Assembly: GCF_039852015.1 (NCBI RefSeq)
Contig: NZ_CP156626.1
Span: 62,001-126,000, forward strand
Direction: 5' to 3'
Source: Robbsia sp. KACC 23696
Lineage (GTDB): Bacteria > Pseudomonadota > Gammaproteobacteria > Burkholderiales > Burkholderiaceae
DNA length: 64,000 nucleotides
Part shown: one piece after another, positions 56,096 to 64,000 of the stretch
Layout: the number at the start of each line of letters is the position of its first letter
How positions within the stretch are numbered: the first letter of the stretch is position 1
Translations under genes and position numbers: made by a program
The notes under the pieces: generated by a model
Databases searched by the model: none
What the model saw: the letters and a program-made list of their open reading frames with translations, nothing else
Told to the model about the DNA's origin: nothing

Positions 56096-57439
56096 ATGGA
56101 CGTCGATACCGCCGTGATCCAACGGCACCGCCGATGCGCGCCGCCTTACGATATCTACCCAGCCAGCGAATGGTTTGTGGAAGCCTTCGACGCGTCGGCG
56201 CTGGACGCGACGCTCGCGGCCTCCGCCGCGCTCGGCCCGATGCGGGCCGCCATCGATCTGCGCCTCCCCGTGCCCGGCGCCGGCTGGCCCACGCGCGCCT
56301 GGCGCGATCTACCGGCGCTGCTCGGTCGCGATATCGCGTTACATGCGGCGCGGCTGGCCGCCGGCGGCGTCAGCCGCGCCATCCCGGTCGACGAAGTCCG
56401 ACTGAGCTGGCATGACGCGGGACACGGCGGTGCCGACACGACGCGGGCGCTCGATCCCGCGCTACCGCTGACGCTGCTGCGCGATCATTTTGGTGTCTCG
56501 CCGCACGCGCATTGCAGCGTGACCGTCGACGCATCGAGTCGTCGTCCGAGCACGATTCACGCTTTGCGCGCCCAGGGTTTCCAGCGCATCGAGATCATCG
56601 ACGACAGCGCGGGCACGCAGGCGGGTGGTCCGACGCGAGTCCGAAACTGGGTGCAGACCGCCAGCATGATGGACTTTCCCTCGATCGGCGCCGGCTTCGT
56701 CTACGGCGCGGCCGGTCAGACTTCCGGCACCGTCCGCGATACCCTGCGCACGCTTCTGGACAGCGGCCCGAGCTACGTCGTGCTACGCCACGCCGACGAC
56801 CGTCGACGCGGCTTTCGCGCCGTGCTCGATCGCTCGCGCAGCGACCGCTCGACGGTGGAAACGATGACGCTGCTGGTGTGTGCGGCACGTGTGCTCGCGA
56901 CGGCGGGCTATCGCTGCATCGGTCAGGATCTCTACGCCCGCGCCGACGACCCGCTGGCCGTCGCGCACCGCCAGGGACGGCTATTGCGCAAGTCGCACGG
57001 CGCATCGTTGCGGCCGGTGTCGTTGGTGTTGGGTCTCGGGCCCGGTGCGATCGGGACCGTCGGCAATGCCTATTATCAAAACCACGGCGATTGGCAACCC
57101 TACCGCGACGCGCTGCTGGAAAGCCGATTGCCGGTCAAGCGCGGCACCTTTCTGGGCGCGCTCGATCTGGCGCGCCGCGCCATCATCCAGGCGCTGGTGA
57201 CCGATCTCTTTGTCGATATCCCCGCCATCGAAAACACACATCGGATCGACTTTTCGATTTGCTTCGCCGAGGAGTGCGCGACGCTACGCGTGTTCGAAGA
57301 AGCCGGATTGTTGCTGCTCGACGACACGATGATCGAATTGACCGATGCCGGCCGCCTCATTGCCGGCAGCATCGCGATGGTGTTCGACGACCCGCTGAAT
57401 CAAGCGCGTCTGCGCATGCCGCTTCCCGGCCCGCTTTAA
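56096..57439 (+). CDS. HemN-like protein lacking the radical-SAM cysteines
   Basis: A 447-residue homologue of oxygen-independent coproporphyrinogen III oxidase. The C-terminal half follows E. coli HemN closely (GYRCIGQDLYARADDPLAVA, GLGPGAIGTVGNAYYQN, and YRDALLESRLPVKRG), and the N-terminus keeps YDIYPASEWFVEAF. The segment that should read HIPFC-x3-C-x2-C-x-C is instead RLPVPGAGWPTRAW (residues 56-69), with no cysteine, and the GGGTP motif is replaced by HDAGHGGADT. The [4Fe-4S]-SAM site is therefore missing, so classical catalysis is unlikely. The frame is full-length and open, next to fnr as functional hemN often is. A non-catalytic heme-handling or regulatory role is possible. Confidence 0.85.
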   Translation: MDVDTAVIQRHRRCAPPYDIYPASEWFVEAFDASALDATLAASAALGPMRAAIDLRLPVPGAGWPTRAWRDLPALLGRDIALHAARLAAGGVSRAIPVDEVRLSWHDAGHGGADTTRALDPALPLTLLRDHFGVSPHAHCSVTVDASSRRPSTIHALRAQGFQRIEIIDDSAGTQAGGPTRVRNWVQTASMMDFPSIGAGFVYGAAGQTSGTVRDTLRTLLDSGPSYVVLRHADDRRRGFRAVLDRSRSDRSTVETMTLLVCAARVLATAGYRCIGQDLYARADDPLAVAHRQGRLLRKSHGASLRPVSLVLGLGPGAIGTVGNAYYQNHGDWQPYRDALLESRLPVKRGTFLGALDLARRAIIQALVTDLFVDIPAIENTHRIDFSICFAEECATLRVFEEAGLLLLDDTMIELTDAGRLIAGSIAMVFDDPLNQARLRMPLPGPL

Positions 57440-57673
57440 AGGGCGCTGCAGCAACGGCGGTAACGATACAAACACGCATGTAGGGATTTCCTGACAAGAC
57501 GGACATTTTCCCTACAGGCGATCCATCCGATGCTGATGGCGCCCGCTGCACCGCGAGCGGATACTGCGACGCATAGGCTCATCAGCGCCTGGGCGGCCCT
57601 CTCTTCGCTTCGGATGATGCTGGATGCCGACCCTTTGCCCATGCGTTCGCCTTTGCAGTTGAGGAGACAGCCA

Positions 57674-58486
57674 ATGACTACCGCGCAACCACCCGTCGCC
57701 CCCGAAGGGAACGGCACCGCCGACCAATCGATCCGGATTCATCGCAATACGGAGATGCGCGCGACGCATGCCGCCACGCAGGACGCGCCGATGGTGACGG
57801 CCTCCGGTGTCCGCTGCTCGAACTGCGCGATGCGCAACATCTGCATGCCCGAAGGCCTCGACGCGAGCGCCTACGCGAAACTCGATGCGGTGATCTGTAC
57901 CTCGCGGCGCGTTCGGCGCGGCGAAACGCTGTATCGCGCCGGCGATGCCTTCCATAATCTGTACGCGGTCCGCCTGGGCTCGTTCAAGACGGTGGCTGCG
58001 CATCCCGACGGTCGCGAACAGGTCACGCGCTTCGACCTCCCCGGTGAGGCGCTGGGTCTGGACGGTGTCTATACCGACGAACACACCTGCGATGCCGTCG
58101 CGCTGGAAGACAGCGTCGTCTGCATCATTCCATTTCACTTGCTCGAATTGCTGTGCCGTGAAGTGCGCCTGTTGCAACGGCATGTGCACAAGATGATGAG
58201 CGGGGAAATCGTCCGCGAATCGGGACAGATGATGTTGCTCGGGAATATGCGCGCCGACGAACGCGTGGCCGCGTTCCTGCTGAATATCTCGCAGCGGATG
58301 AAGCAGCGCGGTTATTCCGCCAGCGAATTCCAGCTGCGGATGAGCCGCGAGGAATTGGGCAGCTATCTCGGCATGAAGCTCGAAACGGTCAGCCGGACCT
58401 TGTCACGCTTCCAGCGCGAGGCCTTGATCTCCGCGACGGGCCGTCGTGTGCGCTTGCTCGATATCGCCGGTCTGAAAGCGATTTGA
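57674..58486 (+). CDS. fnr: FNR-type oxygen-sensing regulator (CRP/FNR family)
   Basis: A 270-residue global regulator of the anaerobic response. The ATG at 57674 has GAGGAG eight bases upstream; upstream in-frame codons are unlike the family. Cysteines C48, C51 and C57 (CSNCAMRNIC) plus C139 match the four [4Fe-4S] ligands of E. coli FNR in spacing. The recognition helix reads KLETVSRTLSRF, with the Glu-x-x-Ser-Arg that reads TTGAT. The N-terminus is about 28 residues longer than E. coli FNR. Both FNR boxes in the cluster are likely targets. No box is visible before fnr itself. Confidence 0.95.
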   Translation: MTTAQPPVAPEGNGTADQSIRIHRNTEMRATHAATQDAPMVTASGVRCSNCAMRNICMPEGLDASAYAKLDAVICTSRRVRRGETLYRAGDAFHNLYAVRLGSFKTVAAHPDGREQVTRFDLPGEALGLDGVYTDEHTCDAVALEDSVVCIIPFHLLELLCREVRLLQRHVHKMMSGEIVRESGQMMLLGNMRADERVAAFLLNISQRMKQRGYSASEFQLRMSREELGSYLGMKLETVSRTLSRFQREALISATGRRVRLLDIAGLKAI

Positions 58487-58591
58487 CTGCGGCGGCGGCG
58501 GGTAGAAAACGACCGCGGCGCCTGTCGCTTTGCAAGGCCGTGTCTCCGAGGGTCGAGCAAGTAGCGCTGTCACCAACACGCCGACCGGCAC

Positions 58592-58706
58592 TTGCCCACA
58601 CTGTTATGCACAGACTTATTCAGCCGCTTATCCACTCGCTTATGCACCGTGTTGCTCACACCTCTTCCACAGGACGGCAGCCCACTTACCCCCAGACTTA
58701 TACACA
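58592..58706 (+). repeat. 12-bp-periodic array of DnaA-box-like 9-mers
   Basis: Between fnr and arginase, DnaA-box-like 9-mers (consensus TTWTNCACA) lie in one orientation: TTGCCCACA (58592), TTATGCACA (58604), TTATTCAGC (58616), TTATCCACT (58628), TTATGCACC (58640), TTGCTCACA (58652), TCTTCCACA (58663), TTACCCCCA (58686) and TTATACACA (58698). The first six start exactly 12 bases apart, and the last two are also 12 apart. Two match the consensus fully. No gene covers it. It could bind DnaA (titration or regulatory site) or be an unrelated 12-mer repeat. Confidence 0.6.
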
Positions 58707-58720
58707 GACTCCGTCAGCAA

Positions 58721-59818
58721 TCACGCCGTCGCGATAGCGGCTCCGGCGCACGCTGCCTGCTGCAGTAATCGACGCGTGTCCGCCTCTTGCCAGCCAGGAC
58801 ACAGCGCGGCGCAGAGCAGGGCGCGGCAGATCGCGGCGGTGGGCTCTCCCGCCTCCAGCGCCGCCTCACTGCCGCCGGCTGTGGCATCGGACGCGCCGCC
58901 ATCACGCTCGGGGTTGTATTCGACCAGTTCGAAACCAAGCAGTCGCGAATCGGCGGCGAAGCGCGGCATGGCGGCGATGGCATCGCGGGCGGCAATGCCG
59001 TCGGCCTCGGGTGAACCCACGGCCATCGCCTCCCGTGGATCGATCGCATCCACATCGAAACTGACGCCATAGCCACAGGTGCCGCGCGTGGCGATATCCA
59101 CCGCCTCTTCCAGGCAAGCATCCACGCCGCGCGCCTGCACTTCATCCATCCTGAATACCCGCACGCCCAGGCGCGCCAGCAGCGCCGCTTCGCCTTCCTC
59201 GTAGCTACGCACTCCCACCACGGCGACGTTTTCCGGGCGGACCTTGCCGCGCCAACCGCGCAGATCCGTCAGCGATGACGCGCCGTGCCCGAGTAATGCC
59301 GCCAGCGGCATCCCATGAGGCGCCTGGCTTTCCGATGTCTCCGGCGTATGGCTGTCGAGATGCGCATCGATCCAGATCAACCCGATGCGGCCGGCGTCGC
59401 CGAGCCGTTCGCGACAGGCATCGGCAATCCCGCTCCACGTGCCCGCCGCCACCGAATGGTCGCCGCCCAGAATCAACGGGAAGGCACCGCGCCGTACGAT
59501 ATCGGCGGTCACGGCCGCCAAGCCCGGTGCAAACGATGCGACGGCGTCCAGCTTCGACGGGGCCGTCGCCGCCTGCGCCTGATCGCGATGCGCGACGTAA
59601 TGCGTATCGACCAGCGCGGCGCCCAATTGAACGTCGCGCGCCTTGCCATGACCACCGGAGCGGAGATCGGTGGCAATGCCGGCCGCCAACAGCGCGTCGG
59701 GGCCCAGACGGCAGCCGGTAATCTGCGCGCCGGCGCCGATCGCGGCACGTACCAGTTCCAACGGCGGCAGCGCCGCGCGGTTCGTCGAGACGGGCGGTAC
59801 CGTGCTTTGCAAGGTCAT
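58721..59818 (-). CDS. rocF: Arginase
   Basis: A 365-residue Mn-dependent hydrolase converting L-arginine to ornithine and urea. The metal motifs GGDHSVAAG, WIDAHLDSH and SFDVDAIDP, with the following Glu in LGFELVEYNPERD, are complete. I use the ATG at 59818 (GGGAG eight bases upstream); earlier codons run into rocD. It is longer than the ~300-residue Bacillus enzyme because of an Ala/Glu-rich C-terminal tail. It follows rocD by 28 bases, so the pair turns arginine into glutamate semialdehyde. Agmatinase is less likely given the rocD partner. Confidence 0.93.
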   Translation of the reverse strand: MTLQSTVPPVSTNRAALPPLELVRAAIGAGAQITGCRLGPDALLAAGIATDLRSGGHGKARDVQLGAALVDTHYVAHRDQAQAATAPSKLDAVASFAPGLAAVTADIVRRGAFPLILGGDHSVAAGTWSGIADACRERLGDAGRIGLIWIDAHLDSHTPETSESQAPHGMPLAALLGHGASSLTDLRGWRGKVRPENVAVVGVRSYEEGEAALLARLGVRVFRMDEVQARGVDACLEEAVDIATRGTCGYGVSFDVDAIDPREAMAVGSPEADGIAARDAIAAMPRFAADSRLLGFELVEYNPERDGGASDATAGGSEAALEAGEPTAAICRALLCAALCPGWQEADTRRLLQQAACAGAAIATA

Positions 59819-59846
59819 GATGCGCACTCCCTTTGTTTGAAATAAA

Positions 59847-61088
59847 TTAGGCTGCGGTGAAATGGTCCAGCACCTGCAGCAGCACGCCGGCCGCCCATCG
59901 CAAGGTGTCGGCATCGATCGTCAGCGGTGGCGACAGGCGAATCGTGGCGTGATGCGTCACCTTCGTGATAATGCCGGCCGCCATCAGCGCATGGCAGACG
60001 GCTTCCGCGTCGATGCCGTCCGCAAATTGCACGCCGATCATCAGCCCCTTGCCGCGAATGTCGGCGATGGCCGGATGCGCGGCCTCGCGCAACAGCGCGG
60101 TCAGCAAGGCGCCGCTCGTCTGCGCCCGGTCGCATAGCCTTTCGTCACGCAAGACCTGCAACGCTTCGTGCCCGACACGCGCCGCCAGCGCATTCCCGCC
60201 GAAGGTGCTGCCATGGTCGCCGGGATGAAACACCGACATCAGCGCCTCGCTGCCCACCACGGCCGAGACCGGCAGAAAGCCGCCCCCCAGCGCCTTGCCC
60301 AGGCAGACCGCGTCCGGGCGGATGCCTTCGTGATCACAGGCCAGCATCGCGCCGGTGCGTCCCAGGCCGGTCTGGATTTCGTCGGCCACCAGCATGACGT
60401 TCTCGGTGTCGCAGAGTGCGCGCAGTGCTTTCAGGAAACCCGCTGGCGGTACGATGACGCCGCCTTCGCCCTGAATCGGCTCGATCAGCACGGCACAGGT
60501 GCGCGGCGTGATGGCCCGACGCACCGCCGCGATATCGCCGAAGGGCACGCTGACGAAGCCCGGCGTCAAAGGCCCGAAGCCGGCCCGATATTCGGGATGC
60601 GACGAGAAGCTGACGATCGTCGTCGTGCGCCCATGAAAATTCCCATCGAAAACGATGATCTCCGCCTGATCATCGGGAATCCCTTTCACCGTATGACCCC
60701 ACTTGCGGACGGCCTTGATCGCGGTTTCCACGGCTTCCGCGCCCGAATTCATCGGCAAAGCGCGTGCCTGGCCCGTCATCTCGACCAAGGTCGCCAAAAA
60801 CGGCGCCAACTGGTCCGAATGCATGGCCCGGGAGGTCACCGACAACCGGCCGGCCTGATCGGTCAGCGCCGCCAGCAGGCGAGGGTGCGCATGCCCGAAG
60901 CTCACTGCCGAATACGCACTCATCATGTCCAGGTAACGCTTGCCGGCAAGGTCCCAAATCCAGACATCCTGCGCTCGCGTAGCCACCAGCGGCAGCGAGG
61001 TGTAGATCGGGGCGTTGACCTTGGCGTCCAGCGCCAGCAACGCCGCCGTCGCCGGGTCGGTGCCGCGTTGCATCGTCGTCTCGCTCAT
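59847..61088 (-). CDS. rocD: Ornithine aminotransferase
   Basis: A 413-residue PLP enzyme (class III) transferring the delta-amino group of ornithine to 2-oxoglutarate. NSGAEAVETAIKAVRKWG, the PLP Asp in LVADEIQTGLGRTG and the Schiff-base Lys in CLGKALGGGFLPVSA are intact. The ATG at 61088 is preceded by GGGGAA. The start of the LysR gene lies 156 bases away in the opposite direction, and the shared region has palindromes. With rocF it forms the arginase pathway; the product can cyclise to pyrroline-5-carboxylate, the ProC substrate. Confidence 0.95.
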   Translation of the reverse strand: MSETTMQRGTDPATAALLALDAKVNAPIYTSLPLVATRAQDVWIWDLAGKRYLDMMSAYSAVSFGHAHPRLLAALTDQAGRLSVTSRAMHSDQLAPFLATLVEMTGQARALPMNSGAEAVETAIKAVRKWGHTVKGIPDDQAEIIVFDGNFHGRTTTIVSFSSHPEYRAGFGPLTPGFVSVPFGDIAAVRRAITPRTCAVLIEPIQGEGGVIVPPAGFLKALRALCDTENVMLVADEIQTGLGRTGAMLACDHEGIRPDAVCLGKALGGGFLPVSAVVGSEALMSVFHPGDHGSTFGGNALAARVGHEALQVLRDERLCDRAQTSGALLTALLREAAHPAIADIRGKGLMIGVQFADGIDAEAVCHALMAAGIITKVTHHATIRLSPPLTIDADTLRWAAGVLLQVLDHFTAA

Positions 61089-61193
61089 CGCCGTTCCCCT
61101 AGTGGTTGGTGCGTCGTCAGGCGCCGGGCCCATGTCCGTCACGTATCCGCGCCTGTTGACCCGCATCATAGGAAAGCCATTCGTTCGAATCCA

Positions 61194-61207
61194 GCGAAAC
61201 GTTTCGC
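61194..61207. promoter_or_regulatory. 14-bp perfect palindrome between rocD and lysR
   Basis: GCGAAACGTTTCGC is a perfect palindrome in the divergent promoter region, 38 bases before the LysR start. A second, weaker site ATGC-(9)-GCAT lies at about 61215-61231. Either could be the LysR operator controlling rocDF. Confidence 0.5.
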
Positions 61208-61244
61208 ATACATAATGCTAATTTTTTGCATCATAATCGGCGCC

Positions 61245-62219
61245 ATGCGCACCCAGACCAAATACATCGATACCTTCGTCGCTGCCATCGAGGCGGGCAG
61301 CTTCGTTCGTGCCGCCGAACAGTTGCACGTGACCCCCTCGACCGTCAGCTATCAGATCCGGCAATTGGAGGAGTGGGTGGGCGCGCCGTTGTTCGAGCGC
61401 AGCGGTCGTCGCGTATTGCCCACAGCGCTCGGCGACCGGCTCTATGGCATCTGCGGCAGCTTCATCGACGCGATGGGCAGTCTGCGCGCCGCGGCACGCG
61501 GGCAGGCCGGCACGCCGCGCGAGGTTTTGCGTATCGCGACCGGCTCCTCGTTCGGACGGTATGTGCTGACGCCGATCCTTGCGCAGCCGGCCTTCGCACA
61601 GACGGTCGTCGATCTGCGTTTCGGCTCGGACGAGGAAACCTGGGAGGCGGTGGCAAGCGGCCGCGCCGATATCGGCTTTGCCTATACGGTGACCGCGTCG
61701 AATACGCTGTCTTTCGCGTTGGCCTATCGCTATCCGCTGGTGTTGATCGGTGCCGGTGTGGCTGCCGGCATCGGCGACGGCCCGAACGGCACCCCACACG
61801 GCGCCACCTTCGCCCATTGGCTTGCCGCGTCGGATTTCATTACTTACGACGATTGCGAAGTGACGTTCACGCGGTGGTTCGAGACACAGTTGGGAACGAT
61901 GCCGTCGGCGTTGCGCACGCGCGGCCGCTGCAGTGAGATCGAAGAGGCGATCGCCCTCGTGGCAGCCGGACGGGGTCTGTCGATCGTGCCGCGCTATATG
62001 TTGGACGATGCGCTGGCATTGGGACGGGTCGCGATCGTCGCCGAGCCCACACTGGCAGTCGAGTCGCACGCGCAGGGCATCGGAAAACAGGCAAAACCGC
62101 CGCCGCTCGATACCGTGTACGGCGTCACCCGCGAGGGTGCGCTGCGCGACAGCGCCACCGTCATGCTGCTGGACGCGGTCGCGCAGGCGCAGGAAAGCTC
62201 AGAGGTCGGGCGCCCGTAA
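61245..62219 (+). CDS. LysR-family regulator of the arginase pathway
   Basis: A 324-residue LysR protein, N-terminal winged helix (residues 1-65: YIDTFVAAIEAGSFVRAAEQ, then TPSTVSYQIRQLEEWVGAPLF and the usual RSGRRVLPTALG) and a periplasmic-binding-like effector domain. It is divergent from rocD, the standard LysR layout, so it probably activates rocDF in response to arginine or ornithine. I use the ATG at 61245; an in-frame ATG ten codons earlier is possible. Its 3' end overlaps the convergent SDR gene by 21 bases. Confidence 0.9.
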   Translation: MRTQTKYIDTFVAAIEAGSFVRAAEQLHVTPSTVSYQIRQLEEWVGAPLFERSGRRVLPTALGDRLYGICGSFIDAMGSLRAAARGQAGTPREVLRIATGSSFGRYVLTPILAQPAFAQTVVDLRFGSDEETWEAVASGRADIGFAYTVTASNTLSFALAYRYPLVLIGAGVAAGIGDGPNGTPHGATFAHWLAASDFITYDDCEVTFTRWFETQLGTMPSALRTRGRCSEIEEAIALVAAGRGLSIVPRYMLDDALALGRVAIVAEPTLAVESHAQGIGKQAKPPPLDTVYGVTREGALRDSATVMLLDAVAQAQESSEVGRP

Positions 62220-63101
62220 CGAGAACACGACGTCGCGCGCAACCGGCAACAGGTTCTGCCCGCCGTCCACGACCCAATCGACGCCGTTATACGCCGGCCC
62301 GGTCAGCAGCAGAATCGCGGACGCCAGATCGTCAGGCGTCGCGATCCGATGCAAAGGCGTGGCGTGGCGCTTCGCATGATCGAAATCCTGCGGGGTCTGA
62401 TCGCCGCTCTCTAGCATCAGCCCCGGATAGACCGCATTGACCCGCAGCACCGGCGCCGCCGACTTCGCGAGCATCGCCGTCATATGCCCGATGGCGACCT
62501 TGCCCACCGTGTAGGAGAAGTGGTCGGGATGAAAGTTATCCCGCACCTTCTGGTCCACCACATTGATGACGACACCGGTCCGGTTCGCTGCCCGCGCACG
62601 ACGATAAAAGGCCTGCGTCAGCAGCAGCGGCGCACGGCCATTCACTGCCCATGCGTGGTCGAAGGTGTCCAGCGTGAAGTCGTCGAGATGATCGTCGGGA
62701 AAGACCGAGGCGCTGTTCACCAGCACGTCGAGGCGCCCGAACGCCGCAATACAGCCGTCGACCAGCACATCGGCGGCCGACGGATGCGCCAGATCGGCCT
62801 GCAAGGCCCGCGCGCGCGGCGCCCCCGACGCACGATGCGCCAGCTCGGCAGCCCCGTCCGATAGCGCGGCATCGCCACCGGCACCGGCATCGTCCGCCTC
62901 CAAGGCGGCGACCAAGGCTTCGGCGGCGCGCGCCGACTGGCCGTAGTGCACGGCCACGCGATAGCCCGCCTGCGCAAACCGCAGGGCGATGACACGGCCG
63001 ACGCGCTTGGCGCCCCCCGTCACCAGCACGACGGGACGCGCATCGGCGGCCGCGGCATCGGTGGGGGAATCGGCAACGGTGCGGCGGGTCATCTCGGACA
63101 T
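62199..63101 (-). CDS. SDR oxidoreductase, FolM/pteridine-reductase-like
   Basis: A 300-residue short-chain dehydrogenase. The cofactor loop is TGGAKRVGRVIALRFAQAG; Arg after Lys in this loop is typical of NADPH-using pteridine reductases (FolM, PTR1). LVNSASVFPDD, Asp rather than the usual Ser in INVVDQKVRDN and the catalytic YTVGK in HFSYTVGKVAIGHM fit this group. A 25-residue insert rich in Ala/Gly/Asp lies at ~70-95. No neighbouring folate gene is seen, so dihydromonapterin or dihydrofolate reduction remains a family-level prediction. Confidence 0.85.
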   Translation of the reverse strand: MSEMTRRTVADSPTDAAAADARPVVLVTGGAKRVGRVIALRFAQAGYRVAVHYGQSARAAEALVAALEADDAGAGGDAALSDGAAELAHRASGAPRARALQADLAHPSAADVLVDGCIAAFGRLDVLVNSASVFPDDHLDDFTLDTFDHAWAVNGRAPLLLTQAFYRRARAANRTGVVINVVDQKVRDNFHPDHFSYTVGKVAIGHMTAMLAKSAAPVLRVNAVYPGLMLESGDQTPQDFDHAKRHATPLHRIATPDDLASAILLLTGPAYNGVDWVVDGGQNLLPVARDVVFSLRAPDL

Positions 63102-63267
63102 CAGGCAATCACGATGGTGGGGGCGTCGTGCTGATTATAGGCGAGTGCGGGAGGCACAAAGAAGTGCAGCCCCGGGCCGCTTGCGCAAACCCGGAGCTGC
63201 AGGGGGATCGTCGGTGCGACGGCGCAGACCTGCGCGCCACCGCACCGGAAAGCGGGTTCGAGCGAAA

Positions 63268-63861
63268 TCAGTCCGCGCGCACGCCTTCGACTTGGATTTC
63301 CAGACGCGTGAACATCTTGAAGCCCATCTTCTTGCCGAAGTCGACGCCGAAGTCCGAACGGTCGAATTCACCCTTCGCGTCGGCGCCGCACACTTCGCGC
63401 TTCAGCATCGGGTTTTGGTAGCACTTGAACGAATCGACGGTCAGCGTCAGCGGCTTCGTCACGCCGTGCAGCGTCAACTCGCCCTCGATCTTCGACGGCG
63501 TATCGCCCTTGAAGACGAACTTCGTGCTCTTGAAGGTCGCGGTCGGGAACTTGGCGGAGTCCAGCATCTTGTCGCTGACGATCTCGCCGTCGAGCGTCTT
63601 GTTGCCGATGTCCACCGAGCTCGTGTCCGTCGTCACTTCCAGGCTGCCGGTCTTGGCTTCACGATCCAGCACGACCTTGCCGCTCGACTTCAGGAACTTA
63701 CCGCGCCACACCGATGCGCCGCCGAAGTGGTCGACTTCGAAGCTCGGGTAGGTGTGCGTCGGGTCCAGATTGTAGGTTGCCGGAGCGGCAACGGCGGGCA
63801 GGGCGGCAGCAGCCAGGCCGGCAACGGCGGTAGCGGCAACGATCGAACGAAGCTTCAGCAT
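63268..63861 (-). CDS. YceI-family periplasmic lipid-binding protein
   Basis: A 197-residue exported lipocalin-like protein. The ATG at 63861 has GGAAG upstream and gives a signal peptide cleaved near [37 protein letters not shown] and [14 protein letters not shown] match YceI, whose beta-barrel binds a long isoprenoid chain such as a quinone. Two Cys (in FKCYQNP and REVCGAD) may form a disulfide. It follows the cytochrome b561 gene by 56 bases, the usual yceJ-yceI arrangement. Confidence 0.94.
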   Translation of the reverse strand: MLKLRSIVAATAVAGLAAAALPAVAAPATYNLDPTHTYPSFEVDHFGGASVWRGKFLKSSGKVVLDREAKTGSLEVTTDTSSVDIGNKTLDGEIVSDKMLDSAKFPTATFKSTKFVFKGDTPSKIEGELTLHGVTKPLTLTVDSFKCYQNPMLKREVCGADAKGEFDRSDFGVDFGKKMGFKMFTRLEIQVEGVRAD

Positions 63862-63917
63862 GTCTTGTCTTCCGTTTAATGAATGAATAAATGCGTGGGT
63901 GCTGCGGATTGCCACCG

Positions 63918-64000
63918 TCAATCGCCAAACGGCAACATCCGGGACAGCAAACGGTCGCGATCCAGCAGTTGGTGCTTCAACACCGCCAGGAAATGCAGAA
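63918..64000 (-). CDS. Cytochrome b561 (C-terminal end only, cut by window edge)
   Basis: The last ~26 codons of a gene enter from the right edge and stop at TGA (63918-63920). The residues [17 protein letters not shown] are the typical C-terminus of prokaryotic cytochrome b561, a di-heme quinone-linked membrane protein. The following gene is yceI, its usual partner. Too little is visible to assess the rest. Confidence 0.75.
   Translation of the reverse strand, partial: LHFLAVLKHQLLDRDRLLSRMLPFGD

Noticed and set aside
58592-58706. Chromosomal or plasmid replication origin
   Set aside because: DnaA-box-like repeats alone are not enough: no dnaA, dnaN, parAB, gidA or rep gene and no clear AT-rich unwinding region is adjacent.

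Overview
The window is high-GC chromosomal DNA (well over 60% G+C by eye), with dense, mostly intact genes and no rRNA or tRNA that I could see. Gene content and arrangement point to a betaproteobacterium of the Burkholderiaceae: a periplasmic PaoABC-type aldehyde oxidoreductase, an FNR/HemN/HemF redox cluster, cytochrome b561 next to YceI, and many Ala/Arg-rich signal peptides. I do not assign a genus.

Layout. 1-3.7 kb: end of an exopolysaccharide locus (BcsB-like protein, WecB epimerase). 4.4-7.8 kb: a GntR regulator, a serine D,D-peptidase and an orphan ModA-like binding protein. 8.2-12.4 kb: paoABC. 12.4-14.2 kb: a TPR-glycosyltransferase. 14.3-21.3 kb: an amino-acid island on two divergent arms, ABC importer-DadA-ProC to the left and 2OG-oxygenase-AspDH-like to the right. 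21.3-30.6 kb: a small membrane protein, a polyol-type MFS, a diguanylate cyclase, a glycogen-debranching-type enzyme, and a second amino-acid binding-protein/permease pair that has no ATPase of its own. 31-34.2 kb: an orphan DUF4118 membrane protein, an esterase and the RNA helicase DbpA, closed by a strong terminator. 34.3-37.6 kb: a di-heme peroxidase and a phosphoesterase, both lipoproteins. 38-41 kb: ArsR, MFS and Old Yellow Enzyme.

40.97-45.2 kb is a visibly AT-richer operon on the minus strand. It reads 31-residue peptide, SagB-type FMN oxidase, NodU-type carbamoyltransferase, MFS exporter, with overlapping or near-adjacent genes and one promoter that has a palindrome between -35 and -10. 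It looks like a small peptide natural-product (RiPP-like) locus without any YcaO, lanthionine or lasso enzyme, and is the best candidate here for an undescribed system.

46-52.5 kb: proline iminopeptidase, a class B penicillin-binding protein, an SDR and a GH15 glucoamylase-like enzyme. 52.5-58.5 kb is an oxygen-response cluster: hemF, a soluble PAS kinase/NarL-type regulator pair, a HemN-like protein that has lost the radical-SAM cysteines, and a four-cysteine FNR. Two near-perfect FNR boxes lie in front of hemF and between the kinase and the HemN-like gene. Between fnr and arginase lies a 12-bp-periodic array of DnaA-box-like 9-mers. 58.7-64 kb: arginase, ornithine aminotransferase and a divergent LysR, then an FolM-like SDR, YceI and the end of cytochrome b561.
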